64,000 bases of DNA, from contig NC_012796.1 of the NCBI RefSeq assembly GCF_000010665.1, positions 2,633,501 through 2,697,500 of the forward strand. Reading direction: 5' to 3'. The notes beneath the pieces were generated by a model that was given only the letters and a program-made list of their open reading frames with translations, was not told the DNA's origin and did not search any database. Source of the stretch: Solidesulfovibrio magneticus RS-1 (GTDB lineage Bacteria > Desulfobacterota > Desulfovibrionia > Desulfovibrionales > Desulfovibrionaceae). How positions within the stretch are numbered: the stretch's first letter is position 1; every line of letters starts with the position of its first letter. Positions 1 to 10,134 of the stretch are shown one piece after another. A program made the translations under genes and the position numbers.

Positions 1-160
1 CAGTGCGGCCCCAGGGCCAAAGCGTCGCCCATAAACGAAGCCCAAACCATGGCGCGTGCATTGTCAGACATGGCCTCTCCCCCGGGTTTACCATACCCTA
101 CCGCATCGCTCTGAAAGAACCAAGGGCTTTTCCGGCCAGACTTCGGGCTATTCGGCCAGA

Positions 161-841
161 TCACGACAAATCGTCGTCAAGATCGACAATCCCCAAGCGG
201 GCGGCATAGCGCACAAGCTCAGCCAGGTTGGCCAGCCCCAACTTGCCGCAGATGTTGGCCCGGTGGTTTTCCACGGTCTTTTTGGAAATAAACAACTCGG
301 TCGCAATGGCGGCTACGGACCGGCCTTCGGCTAAAAGCCGCAGGATCTGCTGTTCGCGGCGGGTGAGACTGTCGTAAGCCGGGTCCCGGGGGCCGGTCTT
401 GCGGGCGGCGTATTCGTCCAGGCGCAGGAGCACCTGGGGCGTGATGGCCGCGTCAAGATACCGCTCGCCGCGAAGCACCGCCTCAATGGCCGCGACCAGG
501 CTCGTGGCGGCGGAATCCTTGACCACGTAGCCCATGGCTCCGGCCCGAAAACAGGCGGCCACCAGATCCAGGCGGGCGTGCATGGTGACCATCACCACCC
601 GGCACTCCGGGGCCAATCCGGCCACGCGGCCGGCCACATCCACTCCGCTGCCGCCGGCCAGACCCACGTCCAGAAGCAGCACGTCCGGGGCAAGATCGCG
701 GGCCAGGCCAACCGCGCCGGCTGCGTCGGCCGCCTCGCCGACCACCTCGAACCGGGGATCGGCAGCCAATATGGCGGCCAACCCCTGGCGCATCAGACCG
801 TGGTCGTCGGCAATGGCGATACGCGTCCGTTTCGTGCTCAT
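161..841 (-). CDS. NarL/FixJ-family response regulator
   Basis: This 226-residue protein has a receiver domain (about residues 6-120) and a C-terminal LuxR-type helix-turn-helix (about 159-215). The acidic pocket is D12/D13, the phosphoacceptor is D58, and T86 and K108 complete the switch residues. It should be a DNA-binding transcription factor phosphorylated by the kinase encoded just upstream. I chose the ATG at 841 because it overlaps the kinase stop by four bases (ATGA) and starts directly before the receiver fold. An upstream in-frame extension to 973 lies inside the kinase gene and adds low-complexity Arg/Pro sequence. The target genes cannot be read from the sequence. Confidence 0.93.
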   Translation of the reverse strand: MSTKRTRIAIADDHGLMRQGLAAILAADPRFEVVGEAADAAGAVGLARDLAPDVLLLDVGLAGGSGVDVAGRVAGLAPECRVVMVTMHARLDLVAACFRAGAMGYVVKDSAATSLVAAIEAVLRGERYLDAAITPQVLLRLDEYAARKTGPRDPAYDSLTRREQQILRLLAEGRSVAAIATELFISKKTVENHRANICGKLGLANLAELVRYAARLGIVDLDDDLS

Positions 842-1947
842 GAGCCTTCCTCGGTCAGGGGAATCTCGGCCTTGATGCGGGTGCCGTGCCCCGGCCGGGA
901 GCGGATGGTCAGCCGACCGCCAAGCAGGCGCACGCGCTCGCCCATGCTCCAAAGGCCCATGCGCTTTTCGCACAGCGCCTCGGGCAACCGGGCCTCGGGA
1001 TCAAAGCCCTGGCCGTCGTCGGCGACCCGCAGGAGCAGCAGCGGATGGGAGGCGACCAGGCGGGCCACGATGCGCGTCCCCCGTCCATGGCGGCAGGCGT
1101 TGGCCAGGGCTTCCTGGAGCACCCGGTAGACGGCCAGGGAGGTGTCGAAGCCCACGGCCAGACGCTCCAGGCCATCGGCGGAAAAATCTACGGTTAGTCC
1201 TGTCCGGGCGGCGGTGTCGCGACAAAGGGCGGCGGCGGCCTCGGCCAGTCCCAGCCGGTCCAGGACCGGCGGCAGCAGGTCGCCGGCCAGGTTGCGCAGG
1301 CTGGCGATGGCCGCGCCCAGCCGGGCCGAACTGTCGCGCAGCACCTCCCCCGAGTCCGCGTCCGGCAGCGGCTCCTTGGCGGCGAGCAGCCGCTCCAGGC
1401 CCATGCGGGCCAGGGACAGGTGCTGCCCCACGTCGTCGTGGAGTTCCCGGGCGATGCGCTGGCGTTCGGTCTCCTGGGCCTTGATGAGTTCCTGGGAGAG
1501 CCGGCGCAGCCGTTCCTCGGCCCGGCGCGAGGCGATGATGCGGCCGAGATGTTCGGCCAGGGCATCAAGGAGATGGCGTTCCTCGCGCAAAAAGGGCCCT
1601 TCGTCGGCCGGCGGGCGCTTGTCCAGATAGCCGACTTCGATGCGCCCCACGGTCTCGCCGCCGATGACTATGGCGCTTTCCTGCCGGGCCACCGGACGCC
1701 GCCAGTTGGGCGTGGCGAAGGTCTGGCCGCCAAGGCTTAGGCGCACGCAAGCGGTCTCGGGGTACTGCCAAGCCCGGGCGGCCACGGAACACGCTCCGGC
1801 CAGGATGCCGGCAAGGGCCAGTTCCTGGCGCTGGGAAAGCCGGGTGATCTCGTAGAGGCAGTCGAGTTCCTTGACCCGTTCCCGCAGGGCGGCCAGGGTC
1901 CTGGCGTGTTCAGCGACGTCGGGGGTGGGCGTGGCGTTGGCGTGCAT
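838..1947 (-). CDS. DegS/NarX-type (HisKA_3) sensor histidine kinase with GAF-like input
   Basis: A 369-residue protein without obvious membrane segments. Residues about 28-140 look like a GAF-type sensor. The HisKA_3 dimerisation helix carries the ELHDDVGQ motif with the phosphorylated H170. The ATPase domain follows, with E279/N284 in the N box, D310-G314 in G1 and a second glycine motif near 330. It autophosphorylates and passes phosphate to the response regulator with which it overlaps by four bases. The ATG at 1947 gives the usual family length; an in-frame extension to 2205 is Arg/Gly-rich and runs into the divergent intergenic region, so it was dropped. The stimulus is unknown; a soluble GAF-like domain suggests a cytoplasmic signal. 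Confidence 0.9.
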   Translation of the reverse strand: MHANATPTPDVAEHARTLAALRERVKELDCLYEITRLSQRQELALAGILAGACSVAARAWQYPETACVRLSLGGQTFATPNWRRPVARQESAIVIGGETVGRIEVGYLDKRPPADEGPFLREERHLLDALAEHLGRIIASRRAEERLRRLSQELIKAQETERQRIARELHDDVGQHLSLARMGLERLLAAKEPLPDADSGEVLRDSSARLGAAIASLRNLAGDLLPPVLDRLGLAEAAAALCRDTAARTGLTVDFSADGLERLAVGFDTSLAVYRVLQEALANACRHGRGTRIVARLVASHPLLLLRVADDGQGFDPEARLPEALCEKRMGLWSMGERVRLLGGRLTIRSRPGHGTRIKAEIPLTEEGS

Positions 1948-2203
1948 GGCTGTTTCGGATTGGCGATGTGGCGACCTTGCCTGACACGACCTGTCGCGGG
2001 CAAGTTCACCCTGCCCGGCATAGCCCTTTCCCTCGGCCTTGTCAGCCCAGCTCCCGCCCCCTCGGGAACCTCTCCCGGTTTTTCGGGTTGCTCTCCCGAA
2101 ATACCGGATCAAATTCCCGCCAAAAATTGGGACAACGTCCGATTTCGCCGCCGACCGGCCGACATAGGATGCCGCCAAGCCGGTTCGCCGGGAGGAGGTT
2201 GGC

Positions 2204-2788
2204 ATGGCGTATCACGCCCTGACAAACGACGCGGCGCTCTCGCCGCGTCCATGCGCCCCATTGCCCGAAATGGAGTCCGACAAGCCCCTTGACCAGCACC
2301 GGGAGCGCAACTTCGCTCCAAGGCGCGCCAACACTGCGCCGGGCCTGTCCGTGACCCGGCTTGGCCCTGGCCGCTGGCGCATTTCGGCCCGTTTGCCCGA
2401 GGCCGGGCAGGAGGATCTCGACATCTACCTGGCCCCGTCCGAGGGCAGCGCCGTACGTCTGCTGGCCCCAGACGACGACATGTGCCGCGTGAGCGTGGAG
2501 GGAACGCTGGGTGAGGCCGGAGCGGCCAATCTCGGCGACTGTCTGCTGGAAGCCCTGGAACGGGGTCCGGCGCGCCTGGACGTGGTCATCGGCCCCACCG
2601 TGGCCGAGGCCTCTCTTGGCGTCGCGGCCGTGCTGGAAAGCTTTGGCAGGGTCACGGCACGACTCGAAGGCCGGCCGGAAATCGCCATCAACGGGCTGGG
2701 ACAGGGTTGTGTGGCCATGCGCCAAGCCTTTGACCGGGGCGCGGCCAAGGGGCGCGCCAGCCTTGGGGCGCAAGGAGGTCAGCCATGA
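2204..2788 (+). CDS. conserved hypothetical protein
   Basis: I do not recognise this 194-residue protein. The first 45 residues are rich in Pro, Arg and Asn and probably disordered. Residues 46-194 alternate strand-like and helix-like stretches without cysteine pairs or catalytic motifs. There is no signal peptide or membrane segment. A strong Shine-Dalgarno sequence (GGAGGAGG, 2190s) supports the ATG at 2204. Its stop overlaps the start of a 57-codon membrane-peptide gene (ATGA), so the two are probably translated together. It is divergent from the two-component pair, which makes it a possible target of that system; this is inference from position only. Confidence 0.7.
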   Translation: MAYHALTNDAALSPRPCAPLPEMESDKPLDQHRERNFAPRRANTAPGLSVTRLGPGRWRISARLPEAGQEDLDIYLAPSEGSAVRLLAPDDDMCRVSVEGTLGEAGAANLGDCLLEALERGPARLDVVIGPTVAEASLGVAAVLESFGRVTARLEGRPEIAINGLGQGCVAMRQAFDRGAAKGRASLGAQGGQP

Positions 2789-2958
2789 CCGTGCTGGCCT
2801 GGTGTCTGCTGGCCGTGGCGGCCTTGGTCATTCTAAGCGGCCTTGGCCGGGGATCGCGTCGCCACCCGGGCCATCTGCCCGGCGATTTCGATTTCGATGG
2901 CTACAAGACCCGCGAGATCGTCCAGCGCGGGGTGTTCGACAAGACCAAGTGGATGTAG
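2785..2958 (+). CDS. small single-pass membrane protein
   Basis: A 57-codon gene that starts at the ATG overlapping the previous stop (ATGA) and has AAGGAGG eight bases upstream. Residues about 3-22 are strongly hydrophobic (Leu/Val/Ala) and are followed by an RGSRRH basic stretch, which predicts an inner-membrane anchor with a cytoplasmic tail of about 30 residues ending in KTKWM. The tail contains the acidic-aromatic run DFDFDGY. No family is recognised. Coupling to the preceding gene suggests that the two products act together. It ends two bases before the convergent glycosyltransferase stop. Confidence 0.7.
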   Translation: MTVLAWCLLAVAALVILSGLGRGSRRHPGHLPGDFDFDGYKTREIVQRGVFDKTKWM

Positions 2959-2959
2959 C

Positions 2960-4540
2960 TCAGCCACCTCGGTTGCGCAGCGCCCGTTTCAGGGCAGCCA
3001 AGGCCGTGCGGGCATAGGAAAAGTCGTAATACTCCACGGCCAACGCAGCGGACAGGGCAATCTGCTCGTCCGTGGCGATCCCGGCGGCGATGGCCTGACG
3101 CAGGGCCGGCAGAGCCTCAGGGCCGACGCCGGCCTTTTTCGAACAACGGATGACCGCTGCCAGGGATTGCGACGTCGGTTTCGTGCCAAAGGCCAACACG
3201 GCATACTCCATGGCATAATCCGGAAATTGCTCAGGGCGCTTCTTGGCAAAGCCCAGGGCGCAGTACTCCCTGGCGTCAAAGAGCAGTTCATAGCCGAGCA
3301 GGCAACAGTCGTGCAACCGGTCCGTGGACTGGCGCAATTCCTTAATGCGCTTGAGATAAGACGCCTTGCTCAGTCCCAGGCGCACGAGTTTGGCCGTCAG
3401 CGCGGCAAGATGGATGAAGAACTGATCCTGCTCCAGGAAAGCAAGCAGAAGATGCAGGGTGGCCCGAAGTCCTGCCAACGAATCCGAGGCCGCCCCTTTT
3501 TCGAGATATGCAACGCCGGCCTCCCACTGCCCCAGGCGCAGATGCATGACGCCGAGAGTGCGGCAAGCCTCCAAGGCCGCCTCGTCATTGCTCGAACTAA
3601 CCTCTTCAAGAAGATGGCGGCTGGGAGCGAGGGAGCCGCCAAAGCGCCGGGTCAGGTTGTATCGGGCCAAGGCCTCGCCGGTTTGGGCAACGCGGTCCGG
3701 GAGGCTGACCATGACGCGGTCTCGGGCCAAATCATCCAGCAAGGCGGCGGCCCGTTGGCGGCTGGTGTGCTTGCGGCGGCACAGCTCTTGCCCACGCGCG
3801 GCCAAGTCGGCAAAGGCCTCAGGGGCCTGTTGAATTTTTTCCAGGGTCGGCAGTAAATCGTCTGGAGAATAGCCAAGATAGTGCTCGCCTTCCCGGAAAT
3901 AGCGGCCCACGCCGCAGCCGCCCCGCTCGGTCAGGAGCAACGAGCCCGAGGCCAGAGCCTGCAGGAATCGCAGATTGAGGCCGGAAAAGAAGTTTTCGTT
4001 AAGGACCGCCCGGGAGGCCGCGAAGAGGTCCAACATGGCCGGGCGCGGCACATTCTGGACCAGATGCAAGGGATACTGTTCGCCAACGTGCCGGATCAGG
4101 TTGTTTCGCTTGACGCGCTCGGGCGTCAGCCGTCCGACAAAGGTCAAAAAATGCTCCTTGGCGGCCGGCGGATCCCGGAAATCGCCGTCAAAGACGCACA
4201 AGGGCAGCCAGGTGGCTACCACGCCATGGCGGCGCAACGGGGCCACCGACGACAGCTGGTCGACGTAGACATGGTCAAACAGCTTGGACAGAGGCAAAAA
4301 CCAGAACTCATTGAGCGGACTGTCGATACAGTAGGCCGCCAGCCTGTGGCGGCACTTATGCAAATCCCTGGGCAGCTCCGTCCGGCCGAAAAACTCGATC
4401 AAAACGACGTCCGGATCAACGTTTAGCTCCTCCATCTGTTCGTCAAGCGTCCTGGCGGCATCCAGGGCAAAGGGAAACACTTCGCAGCCCAAGCGGCGAA
4501 AGCCCTCAAGCAGAAACCAGCTGCAACACGCAATTCGCAC
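2960..4540 (-). CDS. CgeB-like glycosyltransferase with C-terminal helical repeats
   Basis: The first 280 or so residues of this 526-residue protein resemble family-1/CgeB-like GT-B glycosyltransferases: a Rossmann-like N-terminus, a CIDSPLNEFWFLPLSKLFDHVYVD segment typical of CgeB-like proteins (given here only as an alignment anchor, 68-91), FVGRLTPERVKRN near 145, and the LRFLQALASGSLLLTE nucleotide-sugar site near 195. The remaining 240 residues are all-helical and read like degenerate tetratricopeptide repeats. No signal peptide is seen, so it should act in the cytoplasm on a surface glycan or a protein acceptor such as flagellin. The donor and acceptor are unknown. Confidence 0.8.
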   Translation of the reverse strand: MRIACCSWFLLEGFRRLGCEVFPFALDAARTLDEQMEELNVDPDVVLIEFFGRTELPRDLHKCRHRLAAYCIDSPLNEFWFLPLSKLFDHVYVDQLSSVAPLRRHGVVATWLPLCVFDGDFRDPPAAKEHFLTFVGRLTPERVKRNNLIRHVGEQYPLHLVQNVPRPAMLDLFAASRAVLNENFFSGLNLRFLQALASGSLLLTERGGCGVGRYFREGEHYLGYSPDDLLPTLEKIQQAPEAFADLAARGQELCRRKHTSRQRAAALLDDLARDRVMVSLPDRVAQTGEALARYNLTRRFGGSLAPSRHLLEEVSSSNDEAALEACRTLGVMHLRLGQWEAGVAYLEKGAASDSLAGLRATLHLLLAFLEQDQFFIHLAALTAKLVRLGLSKASYLKRIKELRQSTDRLHDCCLLGYELLFDAREYCALGFAKKRPEQFPDYAMEYAVLAFGTKPTSQSLAAVIRCSKKAGVGPEALPALRQAIAAGIATDEQIALSAALAVEYYDFSYARTALAALKRALRNRGG

Positions 4541-4616
4541 GAATTCACCCGTCCGTCAGGGCCGATTGGGCACAGGGGGGCAAGGCCCGAGGCCTCCCTG
4601 GGCATTCCCCATCTGG

Positions 4617-6710
4617 CTACGCCCCAAGGAGCTTGAGCATGGTTTCCACCTCCGCCGTGGGCGGCTGGCAAGAGCCGGCCCGGCAGACATGGGCTGCGGC
4701 CCGGCCGTCCAAGGGGAGCTGGTAACGGGTAAACGGGGCCAAGGCGGCAATGTCCGGTTCGTCTTCGTCCGGCCGCAGCACCACCGCCACTTCGGGCAGG
4801 TAGCGCTCGAAGATGGCCCGGGCCAGAGTCTGTGTGTCGGGGCCGGCCGGATCGCCGGCCAGGGTCACTTCCGAGGCCTGGCCAAGCACCTGGGACAGGC
4901 CGCACAGGAAAAAGGCGTACCCGGCGGCATGATCGGCCAGACGCGGGGCCATGGCCCGGGCCAGGGCCGTGGCCTGTTCCTTGAAAGCCGGATCGCCGGT
5001 CAGGCGGAAAAGCGTGGTCAGCACAAAATAGGCCACGCTGTTGCCGGAGGGCACGGCCGCGTCGAAGAATATCTTTTGGCGCACAAGCAGCTGTTCGCCG
5101 TCATCCGGGGCAAGAAAATAGCCACCCTCGTTCGGATCGGCGAAATGTTCGGCCACGGCTTTCATGAGTTCCACGGCCCGGCGCAGATAGGCCGTGTCGA
5201 AGACGGTCTGATAGAGTTCCACCAGCCCCCAGGCCAGGAAGACGTAGTCGTCCAGGAGCCCGTCGATGGCCGCCTCGTCGTCCCGCAGGCGGTGGAGCAG
5301 CCGGCCGTTTTGCCGCGCCAGCCGGGACAGCAAGGCCTCGGCGGCGGTCACGGCCCGGCCGGCAAGATCTTCGTCGTCAAAGGCCCGGGCGGCCTTGGCC
5401 AGGGCGGCCAGCATGAGCCCGTTGTTGTCGGTAAGCACCTTGTCGTCGCAAAGGGGACGCACGCGTTTTTCCCGTTCGGCCAGAAGGACGTGCCGGCAGG
5501 CTTCCAGACGCTCGGCCAGGATTTCGGCCGTCAGGCCGAGCCTGGCCGCCGTCTCGTCCAGGGGCCGGGGCAAATGGAGGATGTTGGCTCCGGTGGTTTC
5601 GCCGGTCGCTTCGTCGTGGGCGTTGCCCTCCTCGGTCGCGCCCATGGCCGCCATGATCAGGGCGGCCTCGTCGCCGAGCAGTCGGCGCAGCTCGGCCGCC
5701 GACCAGACGTAGAATTTGCCCTCGACCCCTTCGCTGTCGGCGTCCTCGGCGCTGTAGAAAAGGCCCTCGGGGCTGGTCAGGTCGCGCCGGACGTATTCGA
5801 GAATCTCCAAGGCCATGGTCTTGTGCGCGACGTCGCCCGACGCCTGGTAGGCCTCCACGCAGGCCATGACGGTCAGGGCCTGGTCGTAGAGCATCTTCTC
5901 GAAGTGGGGCAAAAACCAATGCGCGTCGGTGGCGTAGCGGTGCAAGCCGAAGCCCACCTGGTCGTAGACGCCGCCCCGGCGCATGGCGACCAGGGTGCGG
6001 CAGGCCATGTCGCGGCACGAAACATCGCCGGTGCGGCGGTATTCGCGCAGCAAAAAGAGCAGATTGTGGGGCGAAGGGAATTTGGGCGCGCCGCCAAAGC
6101 CGCCATTTCGGGCATCGAAGATGCCGGCCAACTGCGTCCGGGCCGCGTCGAGGGCGGCCTGGCCGGGTTCGGCCGAGGCCGTGCCAGCGGCGGCCGCCAG
6201 CTGTTCGCGCACGGCGTCCATGATCTGGCCGGCGTTATTGACCACGGCCTGCCGGTTACCCTTCCAGAACATGTGCACGCGCTGGAGCAGCTCGCGCAGG
6301 CCGGTGCGACCGTAGGCGGATTCCTTGGGGAAATAGGTGCCGGCGAAAAAGGGTTCCTTGTCCGGGGTGAGAAAGACGGTCAACGGCCAGCCGCCCCGAC
6401 CGGTCAGGGCATGGCACACGCTCATGTAAAGGGCATCGAGGTCCGGCCGTTCCTCGCGGTCCACCTTGACCGACACCACCACGGCGTTCATGAGGGCCGC
6501 GATGTCCTCGTCCTCGAAGGATTCGCGCTCCATGACATGACACCAATGGCAGGTGGAATAGCCGATGGACAACAGCACGGGCTTGTCCTCGGCCCGGGCC
6601 TTGGCAAAGGCTTCCTCGCCCCAGGGGAACCAGTCCACGGGGTTGTGGGCGTGTTGCAAGAGGTAAGGGCTTTTCTCTCGGCTCAGCCGGTTGGGGGCGC
6701 GGTTTTCCAT
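4617..6710 (-). CDS. DUF255 thioredoxin-domain protein (YyaL/SSP411 type)
   Basis: A 697-residue protein whose N-terminus is the DUF255 thioredoxin-like domain: the family signature [21 protein letters not shown] at the start and a CHWC redox motif at C54/C57. The rest is an (alpha/alpha)-barrel like those of N-acylglucosamine epimerases. This is the usual architecture and length of YyaL/spermatogenesis-associated protein 20 homologues, whose exact reaction is not established. I chose the ATG at 6710 because GGGAGGAG lies nine bases upstream and the conserved N-terminus begins there. The in-frame extension to 7169 overlaps the divergent DUF362 gene and is not coding. Confidence 0.9.
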   Translation of the reverse strand: MENRAPNRLSREKSPYLLQHAHNPVDWFPWGEEAFAKARAEDKPVLLSIGYSTCHWCHVMERESFEDEDIAALMNAVVVSVKVDREERPDLDALYMSVCHALTGRGGWPLTVFLTPDKEPFFAGTYFPKESAYGRTGLRELLQRVHMFWKGNRQAVVNNAGQIMDAVREQLAAAAGTASAEPGQAALDAARTQLAGIFDARNGGFGGAPKFPSPHNLLFLLREYRRTGDVSCRDMACRTLVAMRRGGVYDQVGFGLHRYATDAHWFLPHFEKMLYDQALTVMACVEAYQASGDVAHKTMALEILEYVRRDLTSPEGLFYSAEDADSEGVEGKFYVWSAAELRRLLGDEAALIMAAMGATEEGNAHDEATGETTGANILHLPRPLDETAARLGLTAEILAERLEACRHVLLAEREKRVRPLCDDKVLTDNNGLMLAALAKAARAFDDEDLAGRAVTAAEALLSRLARQNGRLLHRLRDDEAAIDGLLDDYVFLAWGLVELYQTVFDTAYLRRAVELMKAVAEHFADPNEGGYFLAPDDGEQLLVRQKIFFDAAVPSGNSVAYFVLTTLFRLTGDPAFKEQATALARAMAPRLADHAAGYAFFLCGLSQVLGQASEVTLAGDPAGPDTQTLARAIFERYLPEVAVVLRPDEDEPDIAALAPFTRYQLPLDGRAAAHVCRAGSCQPPTAEVETMLKLLGA

Positions 6711-6852
6711 GATACATCTCCTCCCGTGCCGGCAAAATAGCATCGGTCGGCGTTTTTGCAAGGCGTGCCACGTCGGCTTGCCGGCTCCTGGTTGCCTCCG
6801 GCCGGCCGGCGCGGTAATGGCTGCCGTGTTCCCTAGCCGGAGGCCGCAAACC

Positions 6853-7782
6853 ATGACCCAAAGCGTTTTTCTCGACCGTGTCGCCGGGTACGACGACCCC
6901 GATTTGCCGGCCAAGGCGGCCGCCCTGCTTGCGGCCGCCGGTTGTCCGGTCGGACCGGGGCATACGGCGCTGGTCAAGCCCAATCTGGTCGCGCCGCGAA
7001 ACCCGGCCCTGTCCTGCTCCCATCCGGCCGTGGTCCGGGCCGTGTGCCTGGCCCTTGTCGAAGGCGGCGCGCGCGTAGTCGTGGCCGACTCGCCGGCTTT
7101 CGGCACCGGACGCATCGTGGCCAGACTGGCCGGCTTCGAGGAAGCCCTGGCCGGGCTGCCCGTGACCATCCGCAGCCTGGATCGGCCCCGGCGGCTGGCC
7201 CTTTCCGGCGGCGGTCACATCGGCCTATCGCGCCTGGCCGAGGAGGCCGACCACATCGTCAATCTGGCCCGGCTCAAGTGCCACGACCAGATGGGCATGA
7301 CCCTTTGCGTCAAGAATTTCTTCGGCTGTGTCTGCGGCTTTCGCAAATCCTTGGCCCATCAGACCCTGGGCAAGGACTATGACCGCTTCGCCGCCATGAT
7401 TCTGGATGTTGTCGCCGCCCTGCCGCCGTCCACCTCGATCCTTGACGGCGTCACGGCTATGCACAAGGCCGGGCCGGTGGGCGGCGAACCCTTAGACCTG
7501 GGCCTTCTTGGCGCGAGCGCCAATCCCGTGGCCCTGGACACGGCAATCTATGCCACCCTGGGGCTTTCACCCCAGCGCATCCCGCTGTGGCGCGCGGCCA
7601 TGGCGCGAGGGCTTCCCGGGACCGATCCGGCCGAACTCCATTTCCCTCTGCTGTCGCCAAACGATTTTCGCTTCGAGGGCTTTGTGGTGAAGCCCGAACT
7701 GGCCCCACTGGCCTTTGAGGCCAAACGCTTCCTGCGCGGCCGGCTCAAAAGCCTGATGATCACCCTGCGCGGCGGGCGCTGA
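6853..7782 (+). CDS. DUF362 domain-containing protein
   Basis: A 309-residue protein with the DUF362 fold throughout: VKPNLV near residue 36, the [17 protein letters not shown] helix, VADSP and the [17 protein letters not shown] block that matches the family core. Many relatives carry an added ferredoxin domain; this one has no CxxCxxC iron-sulfur motif, so it is the short form. The biochemical role of DUF362 is unsettled. The ATG at 6853 agrees with the conserved TQSVFL start, while an open extension to 6691 overlaps the divergent gene. hypF begins 13 bases downstream, so the two are probably cotranscribed. Confidence 0.85.
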   Translation: MTQSVFLDRVAGYDDPDLPAKAAALLAAAGCPVGPGHTALVKPNLVAPRNPALSCSHPAVVRAVCLALVEGGARVVVADSPAFGTGRIVARLAGFEEALAGLPVTIRSLDRPRRLALSGGGHIGLSRLAEEADHIVNLARLKCHDQMGMTLCVKNFFGCVCGFRKSLAHQTLGKDYDRFAAMILDVVAALPPSTSILDGVTAMHKAGPVGGEPLDLGLLGASANPVALDTAIYATLGLSPQRIPLWRAAMARGLPGTDPAELHFPLLSPNDFRFEGFVVKPELAPLAFEAKRFLRGRLKSLMITLRGGR

Positions 7783-7794
7783 GGCACGGCAGTT

Positions 7795-10134
7795 ATGGCT
7801 GAGGTCACGCGTTGTCGCCATGTGGCGGCTGGCCAGGTTCAAGGGGTGGGCTTTCGCCCCTTTGTCTACCGTCTGGCCCGGGAACTTGGGCTGACGGGCT
7901 GGGTGCAAAACACCCCGGAAGGCGTGGTCATCGAGGCGGAAGGGCCGGCGGAAGCGGTTTCCGCCTTCAGCCGCCGTTTGCCGGCCGAACTGCCGCCCCT
8001 GGCCCGGCTGCTGGCCTTTTCGGCGACCCCCGTGCCCCCTACCGGCGAAGCCGGCTTTCATATCCTTGCCAGCGCCCCGGGCAGCGGCCACGATGTGCTG
8101 ATAAGCCCCGACGTCGCTACCTGCCCCGACTGCCTGGCCGACATGGCCGATCCCGGCAACCGTCGCCATCGCTATCCCTTCACCAACTGCACCAACTGCG
8201 GCCCCCGCTACACCATCACCCGGCGCGTACCCTACGACCGGGAAACCACCTCCATGGCCTGTTTTCCCCTGTGCCCGGACTGCGCCGTCGAGTACGCCGA
8301 CCCGGCCGACCGGCGCTTCCACGCCCAGCCCAACGCCTGCCCAATCTGCGGCCCGTCCCTATGGCTGGCCGACGGGACCGGCGTGGTCCTTGCGCGCGGC
8401 ACGGCCGCCGTCGCCGCCCTGGCCGCCCGGCTGGCCGCCGGCCAGATCGCGGCGGTCAAGGGCCTGGGCGGTTTCCATCTGGTCTGCGACGCCGGCGACA
8501 ACGACGCCGTGGCCGAGCTGCGCCGGCGCAAGGGCCGGCCGAGCAAAGCCCTGGCCGTCATGGTCCCGGACCTGGAAACAGCCGCCCTTCTCGGCGAGGT
8601 CGGCCCGACCGCCGCCGAACTCCTTGGCGGCACGGCCCGGCCCATCTGCCTGCTGCCGGCCCGGGCCGGCAGCGCGCTGGCCCCGAGCGTCGCCCCGGAC
8701 GTGGCCGAAATTGGCGTCATGCTGCCCTACACGCCGCTCCATCATATTCTGCTGGCCGATTTCGCCGCTGCTGTCGGCTCCGACCGCCCGGCCGCCCTGG
8801 TCATGACCTCGGGCAACGCCGGGGGCGATCCCATTTGCCTGGGCAACCGCGAGGCCCTTGCCCGCCTTGCCCCCCTGGCCGACGTCTGGCTGCTCCACAA
8901 CCGCGACATCCTGATCCGCACCGACGATTCCGTGGCCCGCCCCCTGGAGACGGCCGAAGCCGAGGCGGCCGGCGCGCCGACCCTGTTTCTGCGCCGGGCC
9001 AGGGGTTATGTCCCGACGCCCATCCGGCTGTCCCACAGCGGCCCGGAGGTGGTCGGCCTTGGCCCCATGCTCAAGGCCACGGTCTGTCTGACCAAGGGCG
9101 ACCAGGCCTTCGTCAGCCAGCACATCGGCGATCTGGAAAACCTGGCCGCCTTGCGCTTTTATGAGGAGACCCTGGAACATCTTCTCAGCGTGCTCGGTGT
9201 GACGCCCAAGCTGTGCGTGGCCGATCTCCACCCAGACTATCCGAGCACCGCCCTGGCCCTGGAGCAAGGCTGCTGGCCGGTCATCCGACTGCAGCACCAC
9301 GTGGCCCACATCCATGCCGTGCTGGCCGAGCATCGCAAGGATGAACCGGTCCTCGGCCTGGCCCTGGACGGCGTGGGCCTGGGCGAGGATGGCACGCTGT
9401 GGGGCGGCGAATGTCTGCTCGTCGATCCGACGCGCCTGACCCACCAGCGCCTGGGACACTTCGCGCCCATGGCCCTGCCCGGCGGCGACGCGGCCGTGCG
9501 CCAGCCCTGGCGCATTGCCCAGGCCTGCCTATATAGTCTTGGGGAAACCGCCGAGGACGGCCCGGTCCGGCCCTGGATGACGGACCATGGCTCGGCTTCG
9601 CGCCTGGTCGGGCAGATGCTGGCCAAAAACCTCAACTGTCCCGTGACCACCAGTTGCGGCCGGCTCTTCGACGCCGTGGCCGCCGTAACCGGCCTGTGTC
9701 TGGAAACCACCTACGAAGGCCAAGCGGCAATTTTATTGGAGCGCGCTCAGGACCTGACCGTGGACCAGCCCTACGAGTGCCCGCTCTTGGCCGACCAGAC
9801 GCCGGCCGTCCTCGACACGCGCACGCTTTTTGCCCAGGCTGCGGCTGACGCGGCCCAAGGGGTGGCGACCGGACGCATAGCCCGGCGTTTTCACCTGGGA
9901 CTTGTGGCCGGGCTGACGCGGCTGGCTACGGCCATGGCTCGGGCGACGGGCATTCGCGCTGTGGCTCTTGGTGGCGGCGTCATGCAGAACAGAACCTTGG
10001 CCTTGCGTCTTCCCGAGGCGCTTCGAGCCGCCGGAATGTCACCGCTGGTGCATCGGCGTATGCCGGCCAATGACGGTTGCGTCAGCCTGGGCCAAGCGGC
10101 CTTTGGCTTGAGGCAGTTGGCGACCAACAATTAG
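7795..10134 (+). CDS. hypF: carbamoyltransferase HypF
   Basis: HypF makes the thiocarboxamide on HypE from carbamoyl phosphate, which becomes the cyanide ligands of [NiFe]-hydrogenase. The 779 residues hold every domain in order: acylphosphatase (about 5-92, with GVGFRPFVY), two four-cysteine zinc knuckles (C110/C113/C132/C135 and C160/C163/C182/C185), a YrdC-like domain (about 200-385), and a Kae1/TobZ-like domain with the HHVAH metal motif near residue 500. Full length and intact. It sits alone here, away from other hyp genes, directly after the DUF362 gene. The organism should therefore have an [NiFe]-hydrogenase encoded elsewhere. Confidence 0.97.
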   Translation: MAEVTRCRHVAAGQVQGVGFRPFVYRLARELGLTGWVQNTPEGVVIEAEGPAEAVSAFSRRLPAELPPLARLLAFSATPVPPTGEAGFHILASAPGSGHDVLISPDVATCPDCLADMADPGNRRHRYPFTNCTNCGPRYTITRRVPYDRETTSMACFPLCPDCAVEYADPADRRFHAQPNACPICGPSLWLADGTGVVLARGTAAVAALAARLAAGQIAAVKGLGGFHLVCDAGDNDAVAELRRRKGRPSKALAVMVPDLETAALLGEVGPTAAELLGGTARPICLLPARAGSALAPSVAPDVAEIGVMLPYTPLHHILLADFAAAVGSDRPAALVMTSGNAGGDPICLGNREALARLAPLADVWLLHNRDILIRTDDSVARPLETAEAEAAGAPTLFLRRARGYVPTPIRLSHSGPEVVGLGPMLKATVCLTKGDQAFVSQHIGDLENLAALRFYEETLEHLLSVLGVTPKLCVADLHPDYPSTALALEQGCWPVIRLQHHVAHIHAVLAEHRKDEPVLGLALDGVGLGEDGTLWGGECLLVDPTRLTHQRLGHFAPMALPGGDAAVRQPWRIAQACLYSLGETAEDGPVRPWMTDHGSASRLVGQMLAKNLNCPVTTSCGRLFDAVAAVTGLCLETTYEGQAAILLERAQDLTVDQPYECPLLADQTPAVLDTRTLFAQAAADAAQGVATGRIARRFHLGLVAGLTRLATAMARATGIRAVALGGGVMQNRTLALRLPEALRAAGMSPLVHRRMPANDGCVSLGQAAFGLRQLATNN

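Noticed and set aside
1-160. Short frames at the left edge
   Set aside because: No homology-like features and no start signals; nothing can be supported in these bases.
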